Shown: positions 19,125 through 26,738 of the stretch, in pieces | How positions within the stretch are numbered: the first letter of the stretch is position 1 | Layout of the letters: each line of letters starts with the position of its first letter | From: Rhizobium sp. 18055 | GTDB taxonomy: Bacteria; Pseudomonadota; Alphaproteobacteria; Rhizobiales; Rhizobiaceae | Assembly (NCBI RefSeq): GCF_902706285.1 | Contig: NZ_CACSKD010000006.1 | Location: 1-64,000, forward strand | Reading direction: 5' to 3' | DNA: 64,000 nt | Notes under the pieces: generated by a model | What the model was told of the DNA's origin: nothing | What the model saw: only the letters and a program-made list of their open reading frames with translations | The model's database searches: none | Made by a program: the position numbers and the translations under genes

Positions 19125-20735
19125 TTACTCAGCGGCGACCCGAAAACCCGGCGCCGCATCGCGCACCCCGCCATCTACATGGTCTTCGAACTTGGCGAAG
19201 TTGTCGATGAACATGGTGACCAGCTTGGTCGCCTGCGCGTCATAGGCAACGGCGTCCTGCCACGTCGAACGCGGATCGAGGATGCCGGTCTCGACGCCCG
19301 GCACGGCAACCGGAACGGCGAAGCCGAAGTTCGGATCGACGCGGAAATCGGCCTTGTTCAGATCACCCGAAAGGGCTGCGGCCAGCAGCGTTCGCGTCGC
19401 CTTGATCGGCATGCGCTTGCCGGTGCCGTAGGCGCCGCCGGTCCAGCCGGTGTTGACAAGCCAGCATTCGACGCCGTGGCGGCCGATCAGTTCCTTCAGC
19501 AGATTGCCGTATTCCGACGGATGGCGCGGCATGAAGGGGGCGCCGAAGCAGGTCGAGAAGGTGGCTTCCGGCTCGGTGACGCCACGCTCGGTGCCGGCAA
19601 CCTTCGCCGTGTAACCGGACAGGAAGTGGTACATGGCCTGATCCGGCGTCAGCTTGGCGATCGGCGGCATCACGCCGAAGGCATCGGCGGTCAGCATGAT
19701 GATCGTCTTCGGATGGCCGGCAAGGCCGGTCTTCGAGGCGTTCGGGATGAAATCGAGCGGATAGGCGCAGCGGGTGTTCTCCGTCAGCGAACCGTCGTTG
19801 AAATCCGGCTCGCGGTCGGCATTGAGCACGACGTTTTCGAGCACGGTGCCGAAGCGCTGCGTCGTCGCGTAGATTTCGGGCTCGGCTTCCGGCGACAGGC
19901 GGATGGTCTTGGCGTAGCAGCCGCCTTCGAAGTTGAAGATACCATCCTCACCCCAGCCGTGCTCGTCGTCGCCGATCAGCGTGCGGGCAGGATCGGCCGA
20001 CAATGTTGTCTTGCCGGTGCCCGACAGGCCGAAGAACACGGCGGCATCGCCATCCGGGCCGACATTGGCGGAGCAGTGCATCGGCATGACGCCCTTGGCC
20101 GGCAGCAGGTAGTTGAGTGCCGTGAAGACCGACTTTTTCATCTCGCCGGCGTAGAAGGTGCCGGCGATCAGGATCTCGCCGCTGGTGAGGTCGCAGGCGA
20201 TGACGGTTTCGGTGCGGCAGCCATAGCGCTCGGGATCGGCCTTGAAGGTCGGCAGGTCGATGATCGTCAGCTTCGGCACGAAACCTTCAAGCGTCGAGCG
20301 CTCCGGGCGGATCAGCAGGTTGCGGATGAAGAGCGAGTGCCAGGCAAGCTCGGTGACGACGCGGGTCGGCAGGGCGTTGCTTTCATCGGCACCGCCGATC
20401 AGGTCCTGAACGAACAGCTCCTTGCCGGCTGCATGCGCCAGCATGTCCTGTTTCAGCAGGGCGAAATGCTCCGGCGACATCGGCTTGTTGTTGTCCCACC
20501 AGATCTGGCCGTCGGTGTTCGCATCGCGAACCACGAACTTATCCTTGGGCGAACGACCGGTGTGCTGGCCGGTCAGGGCGCGGAGCGCTCCATGTGCGGT
20601 GAGTTCGGCCTCGCCCCGGCGAATCGACTCTTCATAGAGAGACGCAGCGGTAAAGTTATAGCGAACACTCTTGGCGCTCGCAAAACCTGCCGTTGCCAAC
20701 TCTATCGCTGGGTTGTGGATACCGAACTGCTCCAT
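19125..20735 (-). CDS. pckA: Phosphoenolpyruvate carboxykinase (ATP)
   Basis: Converts oxaloacetate plus ATP to PEP and CO2, the entry to gluconeogenesis during growth on C4-dicarboxylates. Signatures are the PEPCK kinase-1a P-loop [11 protein letters not shown], the kinase-2 metal site IGDDEHGW, and the oxaloacetate-binding Arg in [12 protein letters not shown] 20735 gives 536 aa, the usual rhizobial length, with GGAAGG 8-10 bases upstream; an ATG two codons earlier (20741) sits too close to that site. It is transcribed divergently from chvI. The 325-base gap holds AT-rich palindromes likely to control it. Confidence 0.96.
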   Translation of the reverse strand: MEQFGIHNPAIELATAGFASAKSVRYNFTAASLYEESIRRGEAELTAHGALRALTGQHTGRSPKDKFVVRDANTDGQIWWDNNKPMSPEHFALLKQDMLAHAAGKELFVQDLIGGADESNALPTRVVTELAWHSLFIRNLLIRPERSTLEGFVPKLTIIDLPTFKADPERYGCRTETVIACDLTSGEILIAGTFYAGEMKKSVFTALNYLLPAKGVMPMHCSANVGPDGDAAVFFGLSGTGKTTLSADPARTLIGDDEHGWGEDGIFNFEGGCYAKTIRLSPEAEPEIYATTQRFGTVLENVVLNADREPDFNDGSLTENTRCAYPLDFIPNASKTGLAGHPKTIIMLTADAFGVMPPIAKLTPDQAMYHFLSGYTAKVAGTERGVTEPEATFSTCFGAPFMPRHPSEYGNLLKELIGRHGVECWLVNTGWTGGAYGTGKRMPIKATRTLLAAALSGDLNKADFRVDPNFGFAVPVAVPGVETGILDPRSTWQDAVAYDAQATKLVTMFIDNFAKFEDHVDGGVRDAAPGFRVAAE

Positions 20736-21060
20736 GGTCATTTCCTTCCCTTGGGGCTCACGCCGTTAAGAACTGAGCGCGACCGTACGGATAGGTTTTT
20801 TAAAACGCAAGATGCCTAAATCGATATTATCAAACGATATCAGTTATTTAATCGATTTAAATTATGGCCATTTATTTTAAATCGTTTGAATTGCGCTGCG
20901 ATGCACATTTCGACGGTGCGACTTTTGGTTGTCAGCGCAATTTTCCGAAACCCCTGCCCTTTATCTTTGCCACAATTTGTTCCACCTTTATCCCCATAAG
21001 CGCATCCGGTTCATATGGCCGCCTGGGGGACCTTTCAAACATCCTGGAGACGCGCATTAG
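20736..21060. promoter_or_regulatory. pckA-chvI divergent control region with AT-rich palindromes
   Basis: The gap holds no gene. Near pckA lies a cluster of related CG-centred palindromes: AAATCGATAT (20818-20827), TCAAACGATAT (20830-20840), TTTAATCGATTTAA (20847-20860) and TTTAAATCGTTTGAA (20876-20890). Such symmetric sites with a central CG are typical of LacI-family operators. In Sinorhizobium a LacI-type regulator, PckR, controls pckA; its binding here is inference. The chvI-proximal half shows only GGAG (21046-21049) as a ribosome site. Confidence 0.55.
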
Positions 21061-21810
21061 ATGACGGAGACGAACACCATGCCGACAATCGCGCTCGTTG
21101 ACGACGACCGCAACATCCTCACCTCAGTGTCGATTGCACTCGAGGCCGAAGGATACAAGGTCGAAACCTACACGGATGGAGCCTCGGCCCTCGACGGTCT
21201 TCTTGCCCGCCCGCCGCATCTGGCGATCTTCGATATCAAGATGCCGCGCATGGACGGGATGGAACTGCTGCGCCGTCTGCGCCAGAAATCCGACATGCCG
21301 GTGATCTTTCTCACCTCCAAGGATGAAGAGATCGACGAACTGTTCGGCCTGAAGATGGGCGCCGACGACTTCATCACCAAGCCGTTCTCACAGCGACTGC
21401 TGGTCGAGCGCGTTCGCGCCGTTCTGCGTCGCGCCGCCGGGCGCGAAGCGGCCGCTGCTGCCGCAAGCGGCACGGCGCCGAAGCCAGGTGCCGCACAGCT
21501 CGCCCGCTCGCTGGAGCGTGGCCAACTGGTGATGGACCAGGAACGCCATACCTGCACATGGAAGAGTGAGCCGGTGACACTGACCGTCACCGAATTCCTC
21601 ATCCTTCACTCGCTTGCGCAACGCCCCGGCGTCGTCAAGAGCCGTGATGCGCTGATGGATGCGGCCTATGACGAGCAGGTCTATGTGGACGATCGCACCA
21701 TCGACAGCCACATCAAGCGGCTGCGTAAGAAATTCAAGATGGTCGACAACGACTTTGATATGATTGAAACGCTCTACGGAGTGGGATACCGCTTCCGCGA
21801 AGCAGCCTGA
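21061..21810 (+). CDS. chvI: Response regulator ChvI
   Basis: OmpR-type regulator of the ChvG-ChvI system, which responds to acid and envelope stress and is essential for symbiosis or virulence in rhizobia. The receiver has DDD (14-16), phosphoacceptor Asp58 ([11 protein letters not shown]) and Lys in FITKPFS. After an Ala-rich linker, the winged helix has the typical [11 protein letters not shown] and [22 protein letters not shown] segments. It is 249 aa. A second in-frame ATG at 21079 ([12 protein letters not shown]) is also plausible and would make the phosphorylated residue Asp52, the usual number. Confidence 0.94.
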   Translation: MTETNTMPTIALVDDDRNILTSVSIALEAEGYKVETYTDGASALDGLLARPPHLAIFDIKMPRMDGMELLRRLRQKSDMPVIFLTSKDEEIDELFGLKMGADDFITKPFSQRLLVERVRAVLRRAAGREAAAAAASGTAPKPGAAQLARSLERGQLVMDQERHTCTWKSEPVTLTVTEFLILHSLAQRPGVVKSRDALMDAAYDEQVYVDDRTIDSHIKRLRKKFKMVDNDFDMIETLYGVGYRFREAA

Positions 21811-21896
21811 CGCCGAAGCGGCGCGGCATATCAGAATTGCAGAGAGCTGGCGCCGCCGACGCGGCCCACTCTCCGAAAGGCCTGTCGTTGGCACAG

Positions 21897-23675
21897 ATGG
21901 TGCAGGAAAGAGATCTGGACGACGTGGAGGGCATAGGCCGCCGCGTCAAGGGACGCCGTTGGTCGCATCCCTTCACGATCATCCGTCGCATCTTCGGCAA
22001 TGCCGTCTTCTCAAGCCTGACGCGCCGCTTCCTGTTCTTCAATCTTGTCGCACTCGTGGTGCTCGTCGGCGGCATTCTCTATCTCAACCAGTTCCGCGAG
22101 GGCTTGATCGACGCGCGCGTCGAAAGCTTGCTGACGCAGGGCGAAATCATTGCCGGCGCCGTGTCTGCGTCGGCATCGGTCGATACCAACTCGATCACCA
22201 TCGACCCGGAGAAGCTGCTGGAGTTGCAGGCCGGCCAGAGCATCACGCCGGTTCCGAACGACGAGGATCTCGAATTCCCGATCGACCCGGAGAAGGTGGC
22301 ACCGGTTCTGCGCCGGCTGATCTCGCCGACACGCACCCGCGCCCGTATCTTCGACGCCGATGCCAATCTCTTGCTCGATTCACGCCATCTCTATTCACGC
22401 GGGCAGGTGCTGCGCTTCGACCTGCCTCCCGTTGCCGACGAGAAGCAGACGTGGAGCGAGTGGTTCACGACGATCTTCAACAAGGTTCTGCAGCCGGGCA
22501 ACCTGCCGCTCTACAAGGAAGCGCCGGGCGGTGACGGCTCGATCTATCCCGAGGTGATGAATGCACTGACCGGGGTTCGCGGTGCGGTGGTTCGCACCAC
22601 CGAGAAGGGCGAGCTTATCGTCTCGGTCGCAGTGCCCATCCAGCGTTTCCGCGCCGTGCTTGGCGTGCTGCTGCTATCGACGCAGGCGGGTGATATCGAC
22701 AATATCGTTCATGCCGAGCGTCTCGGCATCATGCGCGTATTCGGTGTTGCGACACTGGTGAACGTGCTGTTGTCGCTTGTTCTGTCCTCGACGATCGCCA
22801 ATCCGCTGCGGCGACTTTCGGCTGCCGCCATTCGCGTGCGCCGCGGTTCCAAGGAGCGTGAGGAAATCCCTGACTTTTCCGCCCGCCAGGACGAGATCGG
22901 CAACCTGTCGATCGCGCTTCGCGACATGACGACGGCACTCTATGATCGGATCGACGCGATCGAGAGCTTCGCGGCCGATGTGAGCCACGAGTTGAAGAAC
23001 CCGCTGACATCGCTGCGCAGCGCCGTTGAGACGCTGCCGCTCGCCAAATCCGATGATTCGAAGAAGCGCCTGATGGACGTGATCCAGCATGACGTGCGCC
23101 GCCTCGACCGGCTGATCAGTGATATCTCCGACGCATCGCGCCTTGACGCCGAGCTTGCCCGCGTTGACGCCGGATCGATCGATCTGGAAATCCTGCTGCG
23201 TGATCTCGTGGACATTTCGCGGCAGATCCGCAGCCGCAAGAAGGAAGTGCAGATCGAATTTGCCATCGAGCGCAAGCCCGGTGTGAAGACGCGTTTCCTG
23301 GTCAATGGCCACGACCTGCGGATCGGCCAGATCGTTACCAATCTGATCGAGAACGCCCGCTCGTTTGTCTCCGACAAGGACGGAAAGATCACCGTGAGGC
23401 TGGTCCGGACCCGCTCGCGTTGTATCGTCTATATCGAAGACAATGGTCCCGGCATCCAGGCCGAGAACATCGACCGCATTTTCGAGCGCTTCTATACGGA
23501 CCGGCCGGAAGCCGAAGGTTTTGGACAGAATTCCGGCCTCGGCCTCTCGATCAGCCGGCAGATTGCCGAAGCACATGGCGGCTCGCTTCGGGCCGAGAAC
23601 ATCATCGACCCCGAAACCGAAGAGATCGTCGGCGCCCGGTTTACGCTGGCCCTGCCCGCTGACCAGGCATCATGA
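21897..23675 (+). CDS. chvG: Sensor histidine kinase ChvG (ExoS)
   Basis: Membrane kinase partner of ChvI. The first transmembrane segment (FLFFNLVALVVLVGGILYL) is followed by a periplasmic domain of about 230 residues, where the repressor ExoR binds in relatives. A second membrane helix (VATLVNVLLSLVLSSTIA) and a HAMP linker follow. The H-box is DVSHELKNPLTSLRSAVETL, with HATPase N box NLIENARSF and G boxes EDNGPGI and GLGLSI. The start is unclear: ATG 21897 has no good ribosome site, TTG 21888 has GAAAGG 6 bases upstream, and the frame opens at TTG 21837. The end overlaps hprK by 4 bases. Confidence 0.93.
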   Translation: MVQERDLDDVEGIGRRVKGRRWSHPFTIIRRIFGNAVFSSLTRRFLFFNLVALVVLVGGILYLNQFREGLIDARVESLLTQGEIIAGAVSASASVDTNSITIDPEKLLELQAGQSITPVPNDEDLEFPIDPEKVAPVLRRLISPTRTRARIFDADANLLLDSRHLYSRGQVLRFDLPPVADEKQTWSEWFTTIFNKVLQPGNLPLYKEAPGGDGSIYPEVMNALTGVRGAVVRTTEKGELIVSVAVPIQRFRAVLGVLLLSTQAGDIDNIVHAERLGIMRVFGVATLVNVLLSLVLSSTIANPLRRLSAAAIRVRRGSKEREEIPDFSARQDEIGNLSIALRDMTTALYDRIDAIESFAADVSHELKNPLTSLRSAVETLPLAKSDDSKKRLMDVIQHDVRRLDRLISDISDASRLDAELARVDAGSIDLEILLRDLVDISRQIRSRKKEVQIEFAIERKPGVKTRFLVNGHDLRIGQIVTNLIENARSFVSDKDGKITVRLVRTRSRCIVYIEDNGPGIQAENIDRIFERFYTDRPEAEGFGQNSGLGLSISRQIAEAHGGSLRAENIIDPETEEIVGARFTLALPADQAS

Positions 23676-24124
23676 GCACCGCACCGATCAATATCCACGC
23701 GACAGCCGTTATCGTCGGCAAGACCGGGCTGCTGTTCCTGGGCCCGTCGGGCTGGGGGAAATCGATGCTGGCGTTTGCCTGCATCACCGAAGCACAGCGA
23801 GCCGGGCTTGACGCTGCACTAGTGGCCGACGACCAGGTCATAATCTCGATGCAGGGTGACGCGGTGATCGCGGCTTGCCCGCCTTCGATCGCCGGGATGA
23901 TCGAGTTGCGCGGCACCGGCATCGTTCGCGTGGCTCACATCGAGGACGCCCGGATGCACTACGCAATCCTTCCCGGCAGTGCTTCGGGAGAAGATCGGTT
24001 GCCGCCGGACGCAGAGATGGCCTCGATCGCGCCCGGTATTGAACTTCCCGTCATTCGGTTGCTGGCTAACGTGCCGTTTCCACTTGCGGTCCTGATGGCC
24101 AAAGCGCCCGATATTGGGCGCTAA
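23672..24124 (+). CDS. hprK: Short HPr kinase/phosphorylase
   Basis: Kinase/phosphorylase acting on the regulatory serine of HPr. It is the truncated alphaproteobacterial form (150 aa): the N-terminal domain of the Firmicute enzyme is absent and only the catalytic domain remains. P-loop GPSGWGKS is at residues 24-31, VADDQV provides the acidic residues, and the HprK signature is IELRGTGI. It overlaps chvG (ATGA), so kinase and sensor are co-translated. HPr with its target serine lies two genes downstream. Confidence 0.92.
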   Translation: MSTAPINIHATAVIVGKTGLLFLGPSGWGKSMLAFACITEAQRAGLDAALVADDQVIISMQGDAVIAACPPSIAGMIELRGTGIVRVAHIEDARMHYAILPGSASGEDRLPPDAEMASIAPGIELPVIRLLANVPFPLAVLMAKAPDIGR

Positions 24125-24277
24125 TGCCCATGAAACCGGCAGGTAGAGCGCATATGCGTGCATTTTTGTCTTGCACTTCGGCTTTTCATGGCCAAGATGT
24201 GCCCCCACGGTGGACGCGATTGCTGCATTGCGATATTGGGCCTACCGTTTGCATACGCCATGAGGAGCAGTAGTATC

Positions 24278-24679
24278 ATGATCGGACTTGTGCTTGTCAC
24301 ACACGGCAAGCTGGCTGAAGAGTTTCGTCATGCGGTCGAACATGTTGTCGGTCCTCAGAAATTCATCGAAACGGTCTGTATCGGCCCCGAAGACGACATG
24401 GATCAACGGCGCCAGGATATTCTTGCCGCCGTCGCAAGTGCCGATGACGGTCATGGCGTGGTCATCCTGACCGACATGTTCGGCGGAACACCATCCAATC
24501 TGGCGATATCGGTGATGAGCAGCGGCCACACCGAAGTGATTGCCGGCATGAACCTGCCAATGCTGATCAAGCTCGCAGGCGTGCGTGGCGAAAACAACAT
24601 GGAAAAGGCGCTCGTCGAAGCATCCGAGGCCGGCCGTAAATACATCAATGTCGCCAGCCGCGTCCTCAGCGGCAAGTAA
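24278..24679 (+). CDS. PTS EIIA component, mannose family
   Basis: EIIA-Man-like domain, 133 aa, with active-site His9 in VLVTHGKLAEE and the family MFGGTPSN motif. No EIIB, EIIC or EIID gene is nearby, so the protein probably regulates rather than transports, like other solitary alphaproteobacterial EIIA-Man proteins. Start 24278 (MIGLVLVTHGK) has GGAGCAG upstream; an extended frame upstream has no family resemblance. It is 153 bases after hprK. Confidence 0.92.
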   Translation: MIGLVLVTHGKLAEEFRHAVEHVVGPQKFIETVCIGPEDDMDQRRQDILAAVASADDGHGVVILTDMFGGTPSNLAISVMSSGHTEVIAGMNLPMLIKLAGVRGENNMEKALVEASEAGRKYINVASRVLSGK

Positions 24680-24692
24680 CGAGCTCCCCGCC

Positions 24693-24971
24693 ATGACCTC
24701 CCCGCTCTCCCGCGAAATTCTGATCATCAACAAGCGTGGCCTGCATGCGCGCGCTTCGGCCAAGTTCGTGCAGACGGTCGAGACGTTCGATGCTGCGATT
24801 ACCGTGTCGAAAGACGGCATGACCGTTGGCGGCACGTCGATCATGGGATTGATGATGCTGGCGGCGAGCCCCGGTTCCAGCGTGCTTGTTTCGGCGAGTG
24901 GCAACCAGGCGTCTCAGGCGCTCGAGGCGCTGGACCAGCTGATCCAGAACAAGTTCGGCGAAGAGATGTAA
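24693..24971 (+). CDS. Phosphocarrier protein HPr
   Basis: 92-aa HPr. His18 in NKRGLHARASAKF is the EI-phosphorylated residue. Ser49 in GGTSIMGLMML matches the Ser46 target of HPr kinase, consistent with hprK upstream. With EIIA-Man it forms a phosphorelay whose EI (PtsP-like) must be encoded elsewhere. It starts 13 bases after the EIIA stop. Confidence 0.93.
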   Translation: MTSPLSREILIINKRGLHARASAKFVQTVETFDAAITVSKDGMTVGGTSIMGLMMLAASPGSSVLVSASGNQASQALEALDQLIQNKFGEEM

Positions 24972-24993
24972 GGTCCGTCGCGACCATATAAAC

Positions 24994-25013
24994 ATATAAA
25001 GACTTCTTTATAT
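24994..25013. promoter_or_regulatory. Perfect 8-bp palindrome upstream of ahcY (candidate operator)
   Basis: ATATAAAG, 4 bases, then CTTTATAT: a perfect inverted repeat 125 bases before the ahcY start. The left arm is preceded by a partial direct copy (CATATAAA at 24985-24992). ArsR-family regulators of methionine and SAH metabolism (SahR type) use AT-rich palindromes of this size at ahcY and met genes. The link here is inference. Confidence 0.55.
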
Positions 25014-25137
25014 CATTATTGCCTTCGTCATGGAAGCCTGCTAAACGGCTGGCATAGCCGCGTTCTACGCGGAGCCATTCGCCGCGCGACCCGTTTCGCG
25101 CCTTCGCCTTCTGAGACGCTTCAGCCTGGAGAACCCA

Positions 25138-26538
25138 ATGAGCACTGAAAAAGATTACGTCGTCGCCGATATCGGCCTCGCAGACTTTGGTCGCAAGGAA
25201 ATCACGATCGCTGAAACCGAAATGCCGGGCCTGATGTCCTGCCGCGAGGAATTCGGCACGACCAAGCCGCTCAAGGGCGCGCGCATCACCGGCTCGCTGC
25301 ATATGACGATCCAGACGGCCGTTCTGATCGAGACGCTGGTCGAACTCGGCGCCGAAGTTCGTTGGGCATCGTGCAACATCTTCTCGACGCAGGACCATGC
25401 TGCCGCTGCAATCGCTGCCTCCGGCGTGCCTGTGTTCGCCATCAAGGGCGAATCGCTGCATGACTACTGGGTCTACACCGACAAGATCTTCCAGTGGACC
25501 GATGGCGGCCTGACCAACATGATCCTCGACGATGGCGGCGATGCCACCATGTACATCCTGCTCGGCGCCCGCGCCGAAGCCGGTGAAGACGTTCTGTCGA
25601 ACCCGCATTCGGAAGAAGAAGAAATCCTCTTCGCACAGATCAAGAAGCGCCTTGCCGCTTCGCCTGGCTGGTTCACCAAGCAGCGCGATGCGATCAAGGG
25701 CGTCACCGAAGAAACCACCACGGGCGTCAACCGCCTGTACCAGCTCAGCCAGAAGGGTCTGCTTCCCTTCCCGGCGATCAACGTCAACGATTCGGTCACC
25801 AAGTCGAAGTTCGACAACAAGTACGGCTGCAAGGAATCGCTGGTTGACGGTATTCGCCGCGGCACCGACGTGATGATGGCCGGCAAGGTTGCCGTCGTCT
25901 GTGGCTACGGCGACGTCGGCAAGGGTTCTGCTGCATCGCTGCTTGGCGCGGGCGCCCGCGTCAAGGTCACGGAAGTCGATCCGATCTGCGCCCTGCAGGC
26001 TGCCATGGACGGTTTTGAAGTCGTCACGCTCGAAGACGTCGTGTCTTCGGCCGACATCTTCATCACCACGACGGGCAACAAGGACGTCATCCGCATCGAC
26101 CACATGCGGGCGATGAAGGACATGGCGATCGTTGGCAACATTGGCCACTTCGATAACGAAATCGAAGTTGCAGCGCTGCGTAACCTGAAGTGGACCAACA
26201 TCAAGCCGCAGGTCGACCTGATCGAGTTCCCGAAGGGCAACCGCATCATCCTTCTGTCGGAAGGTCGCCTGCTCAACCTCGGCAACGCAACGGGCCACCC
26301 ATCCTTCGTGATGTCGGCTTCGTTCACCAACCAGACGCTGGCGCAGATCGAGCTTTTCACCAAGCCCGACCAGTACAAGAACCAGGTCTACATCCTACCG
26401 AAGCACCTCGACGAAAAGGTCGCTCGCCTGCACCTCGCCAAGCTCGGCGTCAAGCTGACGAAGCTTTCCGAAGAACAGGCATCCTATATCGGCGTGACGC
26501 CGCAGGGTCCTTTCAAAGCTGACCACTACAGATACTAA
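25138..26538 (+). CDS. ahcY: S-adenosylhomocysteine hydrolase
   Basis: Splits SAH into adenosine and homocysteine, which relieves product inhibition of methyltransferases. The NAD-binding Rossmann fingerprint [13 protein letters not shown] and family segments [11 protein letters not shown] and [11 protein letters not shown] are present. The C-terminus FKADHYRY carries the conserved Lys/Tyr that reach the neighbouring subunit's NAD. The length of 466 aa is the bacterial long form, with an insert of about 40 residues. It is a single gene with a strong terminator. Confidence 0.96.
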   Translation: MSTEKDYVVADIGLADFGRKEITIAETEMPGLMSCREEFGTTKPLKGARITGSLHMTIQTAVLIETLVELGAEVRWASCNIFSTQDHAAAAIAASGVPVFAIKGESLHDYWVYTDKIFQWTDGGLTNMILDDGGDATMYILLGARAEAGEDVLSNPHSEEEEILFAQIKKRLAASPGWFTKQRDAIKGVTEETTTGVNRLYQLSQKGLLPFPAINVNDSVTKSKFDNKYGCKESLVDGIRRGTDVMMAGKVAVVCGYGDVGKGSAASLLGAGARVKVTEVDPICALQAAMDGFEVVTLEDVVSSADIFITTTGNKDVIRIDHMRAMKDMAIVGNIGHFDNEIEVAALRNLKWTNIKPQVDLIEFPKGNRIILLSEGRLLNLGNATGHPSFVMSASFTNQTLAQIELFTKPDQYKNQVYILPKHLDEKVARLHLAKLGVKLTKLSEEQASYIGVTPQGPFKADHYRY

Positions 26539-26567
26539 TTTCCGAATCGATATCCACAACATCTAGA

Positions 26568-26605
26568 GGGCGCCGCATTGACAAATGCGGCGCCCTTATT
26601 TTTTA
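26568..26605 (+). terminator. Strong rho-independent terminator after ahcY
   Basis: A 12-bp perfect stem, GGGCGCCGCATT (26568-26579) and AATGCGGCGCCC (26584-26595), with a 4-base loop and a T-rich tail. It lies 30 bases after the ahcY stop. Confidence 0.9.
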
Positions 26606-26738
26606 GCACAGACCTTCCCGCGGAATCCCTTACGAAGTATTGTTTCAGCACTCGATTCGTGGACACGGACGCGTCCGTTTGCTTCGAAAATGGGATGTCT
26701 TGTCGTAATGCGGCACAAAGGACGGAGACATACCGCGC

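Noticed and set aside
18963..20819. 618-codon + strand frame opposite pckA and the start of arfB
   Set aside because: Antisense to PEP carboxykinase; composition is a codon-bias artefact and no family motif is seen.
24841..26298. 485-codon minus-strand frame opposite ahcY and the end of the HPr gene
   Set aside because: Antisense to ahcY and spans an intergenic region without a ribosome site.
26550..26558. ATATCCACA as a DnaA box after ahcY
   Set aside because: It is a one-mismatch match, but alone, beside a terminator and without other origin features.
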